A stretch of 42,072 bases of DNA from Sphingobacteriales bacterium (GCA_015655115.1 JAATFQ010000187.1:1-42072), one strand, 5' to 3'. Numbered from the stretch's first letter, positions 8,019-17,268 are shown. Notes: a model not told the origin generated them from the letters alone. A program made the numbers and translations.

Positions 8019-8699
8019 TCACATACATTCTGTTATCGTAGCTGCTTTCGCCGGACTCAGGTAAGGGATATTTAGTTCCATCCCTCTCAGGATAAACCAG
8101 CAGCCGAGAAACAGCATCAGATAGGGGACAACCTGGTTGATCTTTCTTCTGAATACAACCCCCGTAAATCCGGCACTTAAACCGGCAATAAACATCAGGG
8201 GCGTAGTGCCCAGCCCAAACCAGAACATATAGCTGATAGCTGAATTCACACTACCGGTATTTAGTGCCCCTGCCATGGCCAGATAGACAAATCCACAAGG
8301 CAGAAATCCGTTTACTATCCCTATAATCAGATGATTGGCTTTATGTTTAAGGGCATAATTAAAAAGCTGGTGAAAGGGTTTTAACAGGAACGAGCCCGAA
8401 GTATTGATCCGGACACGGAATAACCTGGAAGCAGCGGCTAGGATAATGAGTATACCACTAAAAATACTCATGCCCTGCTGCAGTCCCCCGAGCCATAATT
8501 GCCTTCCCAATAAGCCAATAAATACGCCAAGAAAGCAATAGGAAATAATCCTGCCGGCCTGGTAAATTAGCTTATCCAGTACCAGGTATCCCCAGCCCGA
8601 TTGCAAAGAGGGAACTGCAAAAGCCAGCGGGCCGCACATGCCAACGCAATGTACGCTGCCCAGGAGGCCAATCATAAAAGCTAAATTCTGATAACTCAT
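8019..8699 (-). CDS. TauE/SafE (DsbD_2-type) membrane protein of the cbb3 cluster
   Basis: A 226-residue integral membrane protein with about six hydrophobic segments. It starts with IGLLGSVHCVGMCGPLAF and has a second conserved site, NGFLPCGFVYLAM; paired Cys and His/Met residues in the membrane are characteristic of this DsbD-related family, which is regularly found beside ccoGHS. It is the last gene of the cco operon, 12 bp after ccoH. A role in copper or electron delivery for cbb3 assembly is plausible from context and from the HCxxMC motif, but is not proven. The name sulfite exporter is a family label only. Confidence 0.8.
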   Translation of the reverse strand: MSYQNLAFMIGLLGSVHCVGMCGPLAFAVPSLQSGWGYLVLDKLIYQAGRIISYCFLGVFIGLLGRQLWLGGLQQGMSIFSGILIILAAASRLFRVRINTSGSFLLKPFHQLFNYALKHKANHLIIGIVNGFLPCGFVYLAMAGALNTGSVNSAISYMFWFGLGTTPLMFIAGLSAGFTGVVFRRKINQVVPYLMLFLGCWFILRGMELNIPYLSPAKAATITECM

Positions 8700-8711
8700 T
8701 AAACTAACAAC

Positions 8712-9137
8712 TTATTTAATCGTAATTTCCTGTTCGTACAGATAAGCTTTTTCATTGCTTACCCAGTCGGCAATTAATCTCCATGATCCTTTTCTTAACG
8801 TACCTGCGGGAATGACTACCTGCCTGGCTGTATCGGTTTCAAATGACACCGCGCGGTCCAGGCTCTTGTCTGCTGTGCGCATCAGTGTTATCTTTCCCTT
8901 AGCGTTTTCTTTAAATTGAACAGTGATGTTTTCAGCACTTATCGTTAATACAGGCTGTGCATGGTCTTTCTTTACCTGTTCTTTACGCGTATAGTCTTTG
9001 GTATAACCGATTCCTTTTTCATAGTAGTCATTATCTACCAGTGCATCAGTTTTGCTGTTAAACATAAAAACAGCAAGCACAATAATAAATGTCATAAATG
9101 TAGCTAGTGCCAGTACTGCTTTCGTTCCCCAGTTCAT
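8712..9137 (-). CDS. ccoH: FixH/CcoH family cbb3 oxidase assembly protein
   Basis: A 141-residue protein with one N-terminal membrane anchor (about 6-28), then DNDYYEKGIGYTKDYTRKEQ, which is the FixH signature, and a periplasmic beta-rich domain ending in YLYEQEITIK. CcoH is needed for assembly or stability of the cbb3 complex. It begins 3 bp after the ccoG stop, so translation is probably coupled. Length is slightly below the proteobacterial homologues but normal for Bacteroidota. Confidence 0.88.
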   Translation of the reverse strand: MNWGTKAVLALATFMTFIIVLAVFMFNSKTDALVDNDYYEKGIGYTKDYTRKEQVKKDHAQPVLTISAENITVQFKENAKGKITLMRTADKSLDRAVSFETDTARQVVIPAGTLRKGSWRLIADWVSNEKAYLYEQEITIK

Positions 9138-9140
9138 AGT

Positions 9141-10535
9141 TTATTCATTAACAGGTGCAATAAATGTAGTTTCAAAATGACTCACTTCCTTATGGTCGGA
9201 GATCAGCTTAAAGCCTACATTGGTTTTATATTTTTTGATAGACTGCTGTGGCAGGATTACAAAGAAAGTAATTTTAACACTGCCGCCAACTTCCAGCTTA
9301 TCTTCTTTTTGAATATACTGAATTTTTGCGTCTTTATCATCAGGCACAATTTCAAATACAATAGGATGGTTCGTCTTATTCACCAGCTCAGTATTATATA
9401 AATTGCTTACAGTATGTTCTTTATCCCGTAGCTGATAGAGTGTGCCGCCAGCGCGGAGTATACTGGTTTGTACATCCGTGCGACTGATGAGGAGATAAGA
9501 CAGCGTGCCGATGAGCAGCAATAATACCACTGAATAACCGTAAATACGTTTACTCCAGCGGAAAGGTCTGTTGGTGGCGATCTCGTCTTCGGATTTAAAG
9601 CCAATTAAGCGTTTAGGGCGACTTATTTTTTCCATGACCATATCACATGCATCAATACATGCCGTGCAGTTTACGCACTCCATTTGGGTGCCGTTGCGGA
9701 TATCTATCCCTGTAGGGCAAACCTGTACACATAAATGACAGTCAATACAATCGCCTATTGCATTTTCTTCTCTCACTCTTTTGCCGCGTGGCTCTCCGCG
9801 GTTATAATCATATGCAACAATGATACTCTGATTATCCAGCAGTACCCCCTGGAGCCTGCCATAGGGGCAGGCGACTGTGCATACCAATTCTCTCATTCTG
9901 GAAAAGACCAGATAGAAGACAATGGTAAAGATACAGATAGAGATGAACCCAGATAGATGCAGTGCAACCGGGGCAGTGATGATTTGCCATAACGCCTGGC
10001 TGCCGATAAGGTAAGAGAGGAAGATATTTGCAATAAAAAAGGAAATAGCAAAAAACACAGTATGCTTAAGTGTTTTCTTCCAGATCTTATTGAAAGTAAG
10101 AGGAGCTTTATCCAGCTTTTGCTGTTTCAGGTGGTCTCCTTCAATCCAGTTTTCAATCTTGCGGAAAATCATTTCCAGGAAAATAGTCTGCGGACAAGCC
10201 CATCCGCAAAATACCCTGCCAAATACCACCGTAAACAGCACAATGAATACGATGAAGGTGAGCAGTGCGAGCACAAAAAGGTAAAAATCCTGCGGCCAGA
10301 AGATAATGCCAAAGAAGACGAACTTTCTTTCAATCACATTCAGCAGCACCAGTTGTTCGCCATTGAGCTTAATGAATGGTGCGGCGAACAGCAGTGCAAG
10401 AAAAAAATAACTTACCGCAGAACGGTATTGGTACAATTTGCCCTTTACAATTTTAGGGTAAATCCATTTTCGTTTTTTTCCGTCATCGCTGACGGTACTA
10501 ATCTGGTTTCTGAACTGTAAAGGGCTTTGTGACAT
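9141..10535 (-). CDS. ccoG: Cytochrome c oxidase accessory protein CcoG (FixG/RdxA)
   Basis: A 464-residue membrane iron-sulfur protein needed for cbb3 biogenesis; known CcoG is a cupric reductase. It has several membrane spans (about 38-56, 82-108, 160-178, 190-212 and 332-350), CGWACP at 110-115, C219xxxC223, two 4Fe-4S motifs CIDCHLCVQVCP (263-274) and CVNCTACIDAC (287-297), and a C-terminal immunoglobulin-like periplasmic domain. Its start codon overlaps the ccoP stop by 1 base (TAATG), so the two are translationally coupled. Confidence 0.95.
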   Translation of the reverse strand: MSQSPLQFRNQISTVSDDGKKRKWIYPKIVKGKLYQYRSAVSYFFLALLFAAPFIKLNGEQLVLLNVIERKFVFFGIIFWPQDFYLFVLALLTFIVFIVLFTVVFGRVFCGWACPQTIFLEMIFRKIENWIEGDHLKQQKLDKAPLTFNKIWKKTLKHTVFFAISFFIANIFLSYLIGSQALWQIITAPVALHLSGFISICIFTIVFYLVFSRMRELVCTVACPYGRLQGVLLDNQSIIVAYDYNRGEPRGKRVREENAIGDCIDCHLCVQVCPTGIDIRNGTQMECVNCTACIDACDMVMEKISRPKRLIGFKSEDEIATNRPFRWSKRIYGYSVVLLLLIGTLSYLLISRTDVQTSILRAGGTLYQLRDKEHTVSNLYNTELVNKTNHPIVFEIVPDDKDAKIQYIQKEDKLEVGGSVKITFFVILPQQSIKKYKTNVGFKLISDHKEVSHFETTFIAPVNE

Positions 10536-11371
10536 TATTCTTTTTCACCTTGTGGAGCTTTCGCCCCTGCGGGTTTTGTTCCTTGTAATGATAATACATA
10601 ATTGGCTAAATCTGCTATTTGCTGAGCGCTCAGGGATTTCTCCCAGGCGATCATGCCTTTTTCAGGTACGCCATATTTAATAGTTTTGAATACGCTTTGG
10701 ATCTTTCCTCCATGCAGCCAGTACTCATCCGTCAGATTTGGTCCGACGATACCCTGACCATGGTCGCCGTGGCATGGCGTACAGCGGTTAGCGAAGAGCG
10801 CGGCACCTGATTCAAGTATCTTGGCATCCTTGCTTTGCACCACATTATTCTCATTCACTGCACTCGCCGCGTTTACCGGGTTGGCCAGAAAGGCTGCTTT
10901 ATCTACTGCCGCCTGCTCTATTTCAGCAACATATTCTTCATCCTGTAATTTGCCGTAACCAAAAACATGGTAATTCAGCAGGTAGCCGATGGCGAAAATG
11001 ATCGTTCCATAAAACAGTACCATAAACCATGCAGGCGTAGGGTTGTTTAACTCTGCTATGCCATCAAATTTATGCTCCATCACCAGGCTGCCTTCTTCTT
11101 CAAGAGGCTTAAGCTGCATGAGCTTTTGCCATATTGAAGGTTTCTTAGGTTTTGCAGCTTCAAGGGCTTCCTGCTCTAGTCTTACTCTTTCTTTTTCTTC
11201 CGGAGTAGAGAATGGCTTCGGATTGGCAGCTTCTTTAACATAGAATTTGATCACCCTGAGCATCAGGATAGAAACACACAGTACCATAATTGAGGTGATC
11301 AGCATTAATCCGATCACGATGTCTATAGAAGTATTTCCCGTAGACCAGCTACTGCTAACTACCTCTTTCAT
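10535..11371 (-). CDS. ccoP: cbb3-type cytochrome c oxidase subunit III, single-haem form
   Basis: A 278-residue membrane-anchored cytochrome c. Two hydrophobic segments (about 18-45 and 113-133) are joined by a charged linker, and the C-terminal domain carries one CTPCH site (197-201) with a likely axial Met near residue 240 (PEKGM). Proteobacterial CcoP has two haem c domains; only one is present here, as in other Bacteroidota as far as I recall. It delivers electrons to CcoNO. The start overlaps the small ccoQ gene by 17 bp. Confidence 0.93.
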   Translation of the reverse strand: MKEVVSSSWSTGNTSIDIVIGLMLITSIMVLCVSILMLRVIKFYVKEAANPKPFSTPEEKERVRLEQEALEAAKPKKPSIWQKLMQLKPLEEEGSLVMEHKFDGIAELNNPTPAWFMVLFYGTIIFAIGYLLNYHVFGYGKLQDEEYVAEIEQAAVDKAAFLANPVNAASAVNENNVVQSKDAKILESGAALFANRCTPCHGDHGQGIVGPNLTDEYWLHGGKIQSVFKTIKYGVPEKGMIAWEKSLSAQQIADLANYVLSLQGTKPAGAKAPQGEKE

Positions 11372-11534
11372 CGTCGTTATCTTTTAATGGCAGTTCACTC
11401 ATATATTTAACTTCGTCTTTTTTTATTGTCAGAATGTATACCCCTACAAGAATAAAAAATAAGAGGAATATTCCTAATGAGCTGAGCAGATACCCCTGGT
11501 TTCCGTCAACCTGATCTAAAAATTGCTTAAACAT
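11355..11534 (-). CDS. ccoQ: CcoQ-like small subunit of cbb3 oxidase
   Basis: A 59-residue ORF that is easily missed. It starts at the ATG complementary to 11532-11534 (MFKQFLDQVDGNQGYLLSS) and ends at TAG (11355-11357). It has one membrane helix (about 16-37, rich in Leu, Phe and Ile) followed by a charged tail KKDEVKYMSELPLKDNDDE. Size, topology and place between ccoNO and ccoP match CcoQ/FixQ, which stabilises the complex. It lies 15 bp after ccoNO and overlaps ccoP by 17 bp, as expected for coupled genes. Confidence 0.85.
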   Translation of the reverse strand: MFKQFLDQVDGNQGYLLSSLGIFLLFFILVGVYILTIKKDEVKYMSELPLKDNDDERGS

Positions 11535-11549
11535 GTCTGTAGGTTATAT

Positions 11550-13661
11550 TTATTTTGCTTTAATATCTGTTCCAAGTCTTTGTAAGTATGCAATGATCGC
11601 AATGATCTCTCTGTCGCTTTTAACCTTGATGTTATTCTGTTTCAGGTCTGCTGCAATCGTTTTAGCCTGCTGATCCAATTTAGCATTCGCTTTATTTTCA
11701 TAGCCTTCAGCATAAGGGACACCTAAAGAACGCATTGCATTGATTTTGGCACGTGTAGTTGTGGTATCCAGCTTCTGCTCAATTAACCATTCATACGGAG
11801 GCATAATACTTCCGGGCGACATGGTTTGCGGATCGTACAGGTGATTATAGTGCCATGCATTACCATATTTACCACCTTCACGCTGTAAATCCGGACCTGT
11901 ACGTTTTGAGCCCCATAAGAACGGGTGATCATACACAAACTCACCAGCCTTACTGTACTCGCCGTAACGTTCGGTTTCTGAACGGAAAGGGCGTATCATC
12001 TGCGAGTGGCAGTTTACACAACCTTCTCTGATATAGAGATCCCTTCCCTGTAATTCCAGCGGACTGTAAGGTTTAACACTCGCAATGGTAGGGATATTTG
12101 ATTTGATGGTAAACGTAGGCATCATTTCAATCATCCCGCCAATAAGGATCACGATCAGCGAAAGGATCAGAAACAGCATTGGTTTACGTTCCAGTATCCT
12201 GTGCAGTTTTTTATCAGAACCTTGTGCAACATAAACCTCTGGCAGTGCAGGAGCTTCAGCAGCTTCATTTGCTACCAGTTTACCTGCAAGCATGGTTTTA
12301 GCTAAATTGTAGGTCATTACGATCACACCTGTAAGGTATAAGGCACCACCTAAAGCCCTTAGCATGTACATCGGTAAAATCTGGATTACAGTTTCCAGGA
12401 AGTTAGGGTATCTTAATACACCTTCCGGAGTAAACTCTTTCCACATTAAGCCTTGAGTGAAACCAGAGAAATAAAGAGGAACGGCATAAAATATAATTCC
12501 CAGTGTTCCAATCCAGAAGTGGAAGGAAGCTAGTTTTTTAGAGTACAGTACTGTATTGTAGATTCTTGGAATCAGCCAGTATAGAATACCGAAGGTTAAA
12601 AAGCCATTCCATCCCAAAGCACCAACGTGTACGTGTGCAACTATCCAGTCCGTATAGTGAGCGATTGCATTGATTTGTTTCAGCGCCAGCATTGGTCCCT
12701 CAAATGTAGCCATACCATAAGCGGTAATACCAACAACCATAAACTTCAGTTTCGGGTCTTCACGTACTTTATCCCATGCACCGCGCAAGGTAAGCAGTCC
12801 GTTGATCATCCCGCCCCAGCTTGGTGCGATCAGCATGATAGAGAATGCTACGCCTAAAGATTGTGCCCATGTAGGTAGCGAAGTATATAATAAATGGTGA
12901 GGGCCAGCCCATATATAGATGAAAATCAACGACCAGAAGTGGAGTATACTTAGTTTGTACGAATACACCGGACGGTCTGCCATTTTTGGAAGATAGTAAT
13001 ACATCATTCCCAAATAAGGAGTAGTCAGGAAGAAAGCTACCGCATTGTGACCATACCACCATTGTACCAATGCATCCTGCACACCTGCATAGATGTAATA
13101 ACTTTTAAAGGCAGAGATAGGCAATTCAATTGAATTCACAATATGGAGTACCGCAACCGTGACAAAAGTCGCAATATAAAACCAGATGGCTACATACATA
13201 TGTTTCTCACGTCTTTTGATGATCGTACCGAACATGTTGATACCGAAGACCACCCAGATCAGCGTAATGCCGATATCTATTGGCCATTCCATTTCTGCAT
13301 ATTCATGGGAAGTGGTAAAACCCAGCGGCAGCGTAATCGCTGTAGCAACAATAATCAGCTGCCAGCCCCAGAAGTGGATATTACTGAGCACATCACTAAA
13401 CATCCTGGCTTTAAGCAGGCGCTGCAATGAATAATAAACCCCCATGAAAATTGCGTTGCCCACAAATGCGAAAATCACCGCATTAGTGTGCAGCGGCCGG
13501 ATCCTGCCAAAAGTGGTATACTGCGAACCCAGATTCAGTGCAGGTGTAAACAGCTGCATCGCGATCAGGAGCCCGACCGTCATTCCGACTATGCCCCATA
13601 CGATGGTGGCAATAGCGAAATTTCTGACGGTTTTGTTGTCGTAATGAAATTTTTCAATCAT
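11550..13661 (-). CDS. ccoNO: cbb3-type cytochrome c oxidase, fused subunits I and II
   Basis: A 703-residue fusion. Residues 1-460 are the CcoN haem-copper core with about 12 membrane helices: H58 (low-spin haem), the CuB ligands H205 in WYGHNAVAFF and H255/H256 in GPHHLLY, and the haem ligands in AHVHVGALG (H343, H345). After a linker (461-490) comes CcoO: an anchor helix (493-513), then the haem c site CVNCH (548-552) and the distal PGSIMPPYEWL motif. CcoN and CcoO are separate proteins in Proteobacteria; the fusion is usual in Bacteroidota. The complex reduces O2 with high affinity and pumps protons. The gene is separated from ccoS by 74 bp, with no clear promoter in between. Confidence 0.96.
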   Translation of the reverse strand: MIEKFHYDNKTVRNFAIATIVWGIVGMTVGLLIAMQLFTPALNLGSQYTTFGRIRPLHTNAVIFAFVGNAIFMGVYYSLQRLLKARMFSDVLSNIHFWGWQLIIVATAITLPLGFTTSHEYAEMEWPIDIGITLIWVVFGINMFGTIIKRREKHMYVAIWFYIATFVTVAVLHIVNSIELPISAFKSYYIYAGVQDALVQWWYGHNAVAFFLTTPYLGMMYYYLPKMADRPVYSYKLSILHFWSLIFIYIWAGPHHLLYTSLPTWAQSLGVAFSIMLIAPSWGGMINGLLTLRGAWDKVREDPKLKFMVVGITAYGMATFEGPMLALKQINAIAHYTDWIVAHVHVGALGWNGFLTFGILYWLIPRIYNTVLYSKKLASFHFWIGTLGIIFYAVPLYFSGFTQGLMWKEFTPEGVLRYPNFLETVIQILPMYMLRALGGALYLTGVIVMTYNLAKTMLAGKLVANEAAEAPALPEVYVAQGSDKKLHRILERKPMLFLILSLIVILIGGMIEMMPTFTIKSNIPTIASVKPYSPLELQGRDLYIREGCVNCHSQMIRPFRSETERYGEYSKAGEFVYDHPFLWGSKRTGPDLQREGGKYGNAWHYNHLYDPQTMSPGSIMPPYEWLIEQKLDTTTTRAKINAMRSLGVPYAEGYENKANAKLDQQAKTIAADLKQNNIKVKSDREIIAIIAYLQRLGTDIKAK

Positions 13662-13735
13662 AAGAAAAATAGTGTATGGTTTGTATAAGTAAAATTAGGA
13701 GGAATAAAAAATATGACGTATGACATATATTGCCT

Positions 13736-13918
13736 CTATTCTTGATCTTCGTCACTTTTTTTCTTGTCCGAATGAGGTATTTCATCGTCGAACAGGATTC
13801 TCACCCCCGGAGTATAGAGATCGTCATTCTGGCCAGACTTGCTGGCCCAGAAAAAGGCTAATAGAAAAAGTAGTGCCAGCAGGATACTGAAACCAATCAG
13901 TATATAGATCATGTTCAT
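13736..13918 (-). CDS. ccoS: cbb3-type oxidase assembly protein CcoS
   Basis: A 60-residue protein with one N-terminal membrane helix (MNMIYILIGFSILLALLF) followed by the CcoS signature FFWASKSGQNDDLYTPGVRIL. CcoS is needed to insert the haem and copper cofactors into the catalytic subunit. The start overlaps the ccoI stop by 4 bases (ATGA), so it is coupled to ccoI. The tail is acidic and lysine-rich. Confidence 0.93.
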   Translation of the reverse strand: MNMIYILIGFSILLALLFLLAFFWASKSGQNDDLYTPGVRILFDDEIPHSDKKKSDEDQE

Positions 13919-16323
13919 AGCAGTTTATTTAAGTGGGCGTAATATCTGGCAGTAATACTAGTGAACAGTATAATCGTAATGGTACTTAAAGGCATCAGGA
14001 TGGCAGCCATCAAAGGAGACAGCAGTCCCTGCACTGCAAAAAAGAGTCCGACGGTGTTATATAACAGTGAAATCACAAAGCTCATATGTATAACTTTCAC
14101 CGCATTTTTAGCCAGTTTAATAAACTGAGGTATTTTTTCAAATGCCATACCATCTAAAATAGCATCACATCCTGGGGAGAAATTATTAATGTTATCCGTT
14201 ACAGCGATACCCAGGTCGCTTTGTCTCAATGCGCCTGCGTCATTAAGTCCGTCGCCAAACATCATCACTTTGGCACCGCTTTCCTGCAGGAGACGGATAT
14301 AATTTAATTTATCCTGCGGATTCTGTCTGAAATGGAGCTGTTGTGCTCTCGGGAAAAAAGGTGTCAAAAGCTGCCTGTCGTGGTCATGATCGCCGGATAG
14401 CAGGTGCAGGTCGGTCTTTTGCCCCAAAGTTACAGCCAGTTGTTTAAAGCCGGGCCTCCATGTTTGCCTGGCAAGGAAATATCCTTTATAAACCTCGTCT
14501 ATGACAATGTGGACCACACTGCCGCGGTCGGGATCTCTCAGGTTAAGAAAAGCGGCACTGCCCAATTTCAGCGCATGTCCGTTCACCCAGCCACTCAGTC
14601 CTCTCCCCACTTTTTCCATATAGCGGTCCACCGGGAACCGTGAAGGTAAATTCAGGTATTTCACCAGTTCTCTGCTCAGCGGGTGACCAGAGTTTTTTGC
14701 CAGGTCGCACACCATTTGCCTCTCTAGGTCAGAAAGTTGACCTTCAAAAACAAAACCTCCTGCATCAGGATTAGTGATAGTCCCGGTTTTATCAAAGACC
14801 ACGGTATCTATCCTGGCCATCTCTTCAATCACAGCCGTATTTTTGAGATAGAATTTATTTTTGTCAAAAATACTGAGTACTGCAGCCAGTGTAAAAGGCG
14901 AGCTTAGTGCCAGGGCGCAAGGGCAGGCGATAATCAGTACTGCGGTAAATGAAGCCACAGCGCGGTTAATATCAGTGTTTAGCCAGAACAGTCCTGCACA
15001 CAAAGCTACGGCAAGCAGTACTATACTAAAATACTTACTTGCAGAGTCGCTGAATGTTTTGATGCTATCTTTCTGGCTAAAAGTATCATTGTTCCATAGC
15101 TGTGTTAAATAACTCTGCGAAACAGGCTTGATCACTTCCAGTTCAATTGCGCCGGTAAGCTGCCGGCCTCCGGCATAGATTACTTCGCCCAGGACTTTCT
15201 CTACAGGGACAGACTCGCCCGTAACGAAGCTGAAATCCAGTTTAGCTTCTCCCTTAAGCAGTATGGCATCGGCGGGAATAATCTCATGGCTGCGGATCAG
15301 GATCCTGTCGCCTATTTTTAATTCATTGAGCGGCAGAGGTTTTTCTTCTCCCTTTTTGATCAGTGTAACTGCAACAGGGAAGTAGGAGCGGTAGTCACGT
15401 TCAAAAGAAAGGTAGTGATAAGTGCGCTGCTGCATCCATTTGCCAATCAGTAAAAAGAAAACCAGCGAACACAGCGTGTCTACGAAACCAGCGCCCGTAT
15501 GGGTAACAATTTCTGCGACCGACCTGATAAACATGACTGCAATACCCAGTGCGAGGGGGAAGTCGAGATTCAGCACCCCGCGTTTAAGGTTATTCCAGGC
15601 CGAGCTAAAATAATCTTTTGCACTGTATAGTAATACAGGCAGGGCAAAGGCCAGGTTGATCCAGCCAAAGAAAGACTTGAATTCCTGTTCAAAATTGGCA
15701 AGACCGAAGTAATCAGGGAAGCTGAGCAGCATCACGTTCCCGAAACAGAAACCGGCTACAGCGATCTTGGTGATCAGGTTGCGTTCCGAGTGGTCGGCCT
15801 GCTGTTTTTTAACCACATCCTGCAGACTTATTAAAGGTTCATAGCCAATTGCTTCAAGCAGTTCTACCACTTTGCGCAATGATATCTCCTGATTTTTAAA
15901 AGAGATGGCCACTTGTTTTTTAAGGAAGTCTATGCGCGACTGGAAAATAGAGTGGCTGAACTTATGTAAGTTTTCCAGCAGCCAGATGCAGGAGCTGCAA
16001 TGGATGGCAGGAATAAAAAGCGTGATAGTGGTAACCTGGTCGTCTGTATAATCCACCAGTCCGGCTGCAATGCCCGGATCATCAAGGTAATCGAAATGCT
16101 GTTTTGCCTTTTTTTGAGTCTGCCCCGGGACATTATTATAAGCATAATAATTAGAGAGATTATGGCTGGACAGGATTTGATAAACCCCTTTACAACCCAG
16201 GCAGCAAAACTGTTTGCTGTCTGCTAAATATGGCTTAGCCGGTAGTGTATCACCGCAGTGATAGCAAATTGTCTCAACAGAAGAGCTGGTTTTTTCCATC
16301 ATACGGCAAAATTTTTCATTCAA
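13915..16323 (-). CDS. ccoI: Copper-exporting P-type ATPase for cbb3 assembly (CcoI/FixI)
   Basis: An 802-residue heavy-metal P1B-ATPase. The N-terminus carries CYHCGD (20-25) and CCLGC (40-44), a zinc-ribbon-like module typical of FixI-type pumps, then a metal-binding domain with HCSSC (108-112). The catalytic parts are TGES (368-371), the transport site CPCA (467-470), DKTGTIT (D511) and GDGLNDA. It should move copper across the inner membrane for the oxidase. The first ATG is 16323, but a -7-like CATCTTTG on the minus strand (16321-16328) would start transcription inside the first codons. The Met pair at 16302/16299 (MMEKTSSS) may therefore be the true start. It is the first gene of the operon and has a FixK-type box about 50 bp upstream. 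Confidence 0.93.
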   Translation of the reverse strand: MNEKFCRMMEKTSSSVETICYHCGDTLPAKPYLADSKQFCCLGCKGVYQILSSHNLSNYYAYNNVPGQTQKKAKQHFDYLDDPGIAAGLVDYTDDQVTTITLFIPAIHCSSCIWLLENLHKFSHSIFQSRIDFLKKQVAISFKNQEISLRKVVELLEAIGYEPLISLQDVVKKQQADHSERNLITKIAVAGFCFGNVMLLSFPDYFGLANFEQEFKSFFGWINLAFALPVLLYSAKDYFSSAWNNLKRGVLNLDFPLALGIAVMFIRSVAEIVTHTGAGFVDTLCSLVFFLLIGKWMQQRTYHYLSFERDYRSYFPVAVTLIKKGEEKPLPLNELKIGDRILIRSHEIIPADAILLKGEAKLDFSFVTGESVPVEKVLGEVIYAGGRQLTGAIELEVIKPVSQSYLTQLWNNDTFSQKDSIKTFSDSASKYFSIVLLAVALCAGLFWLNTDINRAVASFTAVLIIACPCALALSSPFTLAAVLSIFDKNKFYLKNTAVIEEMARIDTVVFDKTGTITNPDAGGFVFEGQLSDLERQMVCDLAKNSGHPLSRELVKYLNLPSRFPVDRYMEKVGRGLSGWVNGHALKLGSAAFLNLRDPDRGSVVHIVIDEVYKGYFLARQTWRPGFKQLAVTLGQKTDLHLLSGDHDHDRQLLTPFFPRAQQLHFRQNPQDKLNYIRLLQESGAKVMMFGDGLNDAGALRQSDLGIAVTDNINNFSPGCDAILDGMAFEKIPQFIKLAKNAVKVIHMSFVISLLYNTVGLFFAVQGLLSPLMAAILMPLSTITIILFTSITARYYAHLNKLL

Positions 16324-16373
16324 AGATGTGATGATAGTGGTACTTTTAAAATGATGCCGAAAGTTTTAAAAAG

Positions 16374-16385
16374 TGATTAATATCA
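16374..16385. promoter_or_regulatory. FixK/FNR-type box upstream of the cco operon
   Basis: TGATTAATATCA, identical to the box before the hemN unit. It lies 51 bp upstream of the first ccoI ATG. With the -7-like element at 16321-16328 the box centre would be near -63, similar to the hemN arrangement. Between this box and the ribB promoter (16386-16568) I see no gene, only a short dyad ACCTGGCAGGT at 16535-16545. Confidence 0.65.
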
Positions 16386-16568
16386 TTTTATTGAATTAAA
16401 GTCCTATTTTCCTGTTAATTGTAAACCTGGTTTGTATTTTGGCTTGTGCTAATGTAGCAATATTAACCAATACCAAAAAGAGGAATTTATCTGTGGCCGA
16501 TACTTTACCTGTGAGGAAATTTAGCTGTGCCTGAACCTGGCAGGTCATGGAGAATTGTTTACAATGAA

Positions 16569-16598
16569 TTTGAATTGAAGCCTGAATTGATACCTTTG
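16569..16598 (+). promoter_or_regulatory. Bacteroidota-type promoter of ribB
   Basis: TTTG at 16569-16572 and TACCTTTG at 16591-16598, spaced 18 bp, match the TTTG/TAnnTTTG consensus of the Bacteroidota primary sigma factor. Transcription would start near 16603, 15 bp before the ribB ATG. No FMN riboswitch sequence is visible. Confidence 0.7.
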
Positions 16599-16617
16599 CG
16601 GCGTTTAAATATATTTT

Positions 16618-17268
16618 ATGGAAAGTCTGAGTGAGCTGACGCAATTTGGGGAAAATTTTAAAGAACGTATAGAGAATGCGTTAAACAGTTTAAAAAGCGG
16701 TAAAGGTGTATTAGTTGTAGATGATGAGAACAGGGAAAATGAGGGTGATCTGATTTTCCCGGCAGAAAGTATAACCGTAGCCGATATGGCCTTAATGATC
16801 AGGACATGCAGTGGAATTGTATGTCTTTGTTTACAGCCTGATAGAGTAGAGCAGCTTCAGCTATCACCCATGGTAGAAGTAAATAACAGCAAATACCAAA
16901 CGCCATTTACCATTACCATTGAAGCCAAAGAGGGGGTGACCACAGGAGTTTCTGCTGCAGACAGGGTACAGACTATCAGAACAGCAATAGCAGATGGTGC
17001 CAAGCCAGACGATCTTGCCAGACCAGGACATGTATTTCCACTGAAAGCCAATGCTGATGGCGTTTTTGGCAGAAGAGGGCATACCGAAGGGAGTATAGAC
17101 CTTATGATATTAGCTGGCTTAAGACCAGTGGCGGTATTGTGTGAACTGACCAATGACGATGGCACCATGTCGCGTTTACCTGAAATTGCAGCTTTTGCGA
17201 AACAACAGGGAAGCACGGTAGTGTCTATTGAAGATATTGTTCAGTATCGTTTATTAAAGAATATTTAG
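16618..17268 (+). CDS. ribB: 3,4-dihydroxy-2-butanone 4-phosphate synthase
   Basis: A 216-residue enzyme that converts ribulose 5-phosphate into 3,4-dihydroxy-2-butanone 4-phosphate and formate, for riboflavin synthesis. Diagnostic parts are [16 protein letters not shown] near the N-terminus (acidic metal-binding loop), the [11 protein letters not shown] motif, and [17 protein letters not shown] with the catalytic Glu. There is no GTP cyclohydrolase II domain, so it is the single-function form. It is transcribed alone from its own promoter and ends convergently against the LysR gene. Confidence 0.95.
   Translation: MESLSELTQFGENFKERIENALNSLKSGKGVLVVDDENRENEGDLIFPAESITVADMALMIRTCSGIVCLCLQPDRVEQLQLSPMVEVNNSKYQTPFTITIEAKEGVTTGVSAADRVQTIRTAIADGAKPDDLARPGHVFPLKANADGVFGRRGHTEGSIDLMILAGLRPVAVLCELTNDDGTMSRLPEIAAFAKQQGSTVVSIEDIVQYRLLKNI

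Noticed and set aside
16386..16617. FMN riboswitch before ribB
   Set aside because: None of the conserved RFN-element segments could be found; a plain promoter with a short leader is seen instead.
16396..16644. 82-codon minus-strand ORF between ccoI and ribB
   Set aside because: It covers the ribB promoter and start, resembles nothing I know, and has no start signal; probably a chance ORF.
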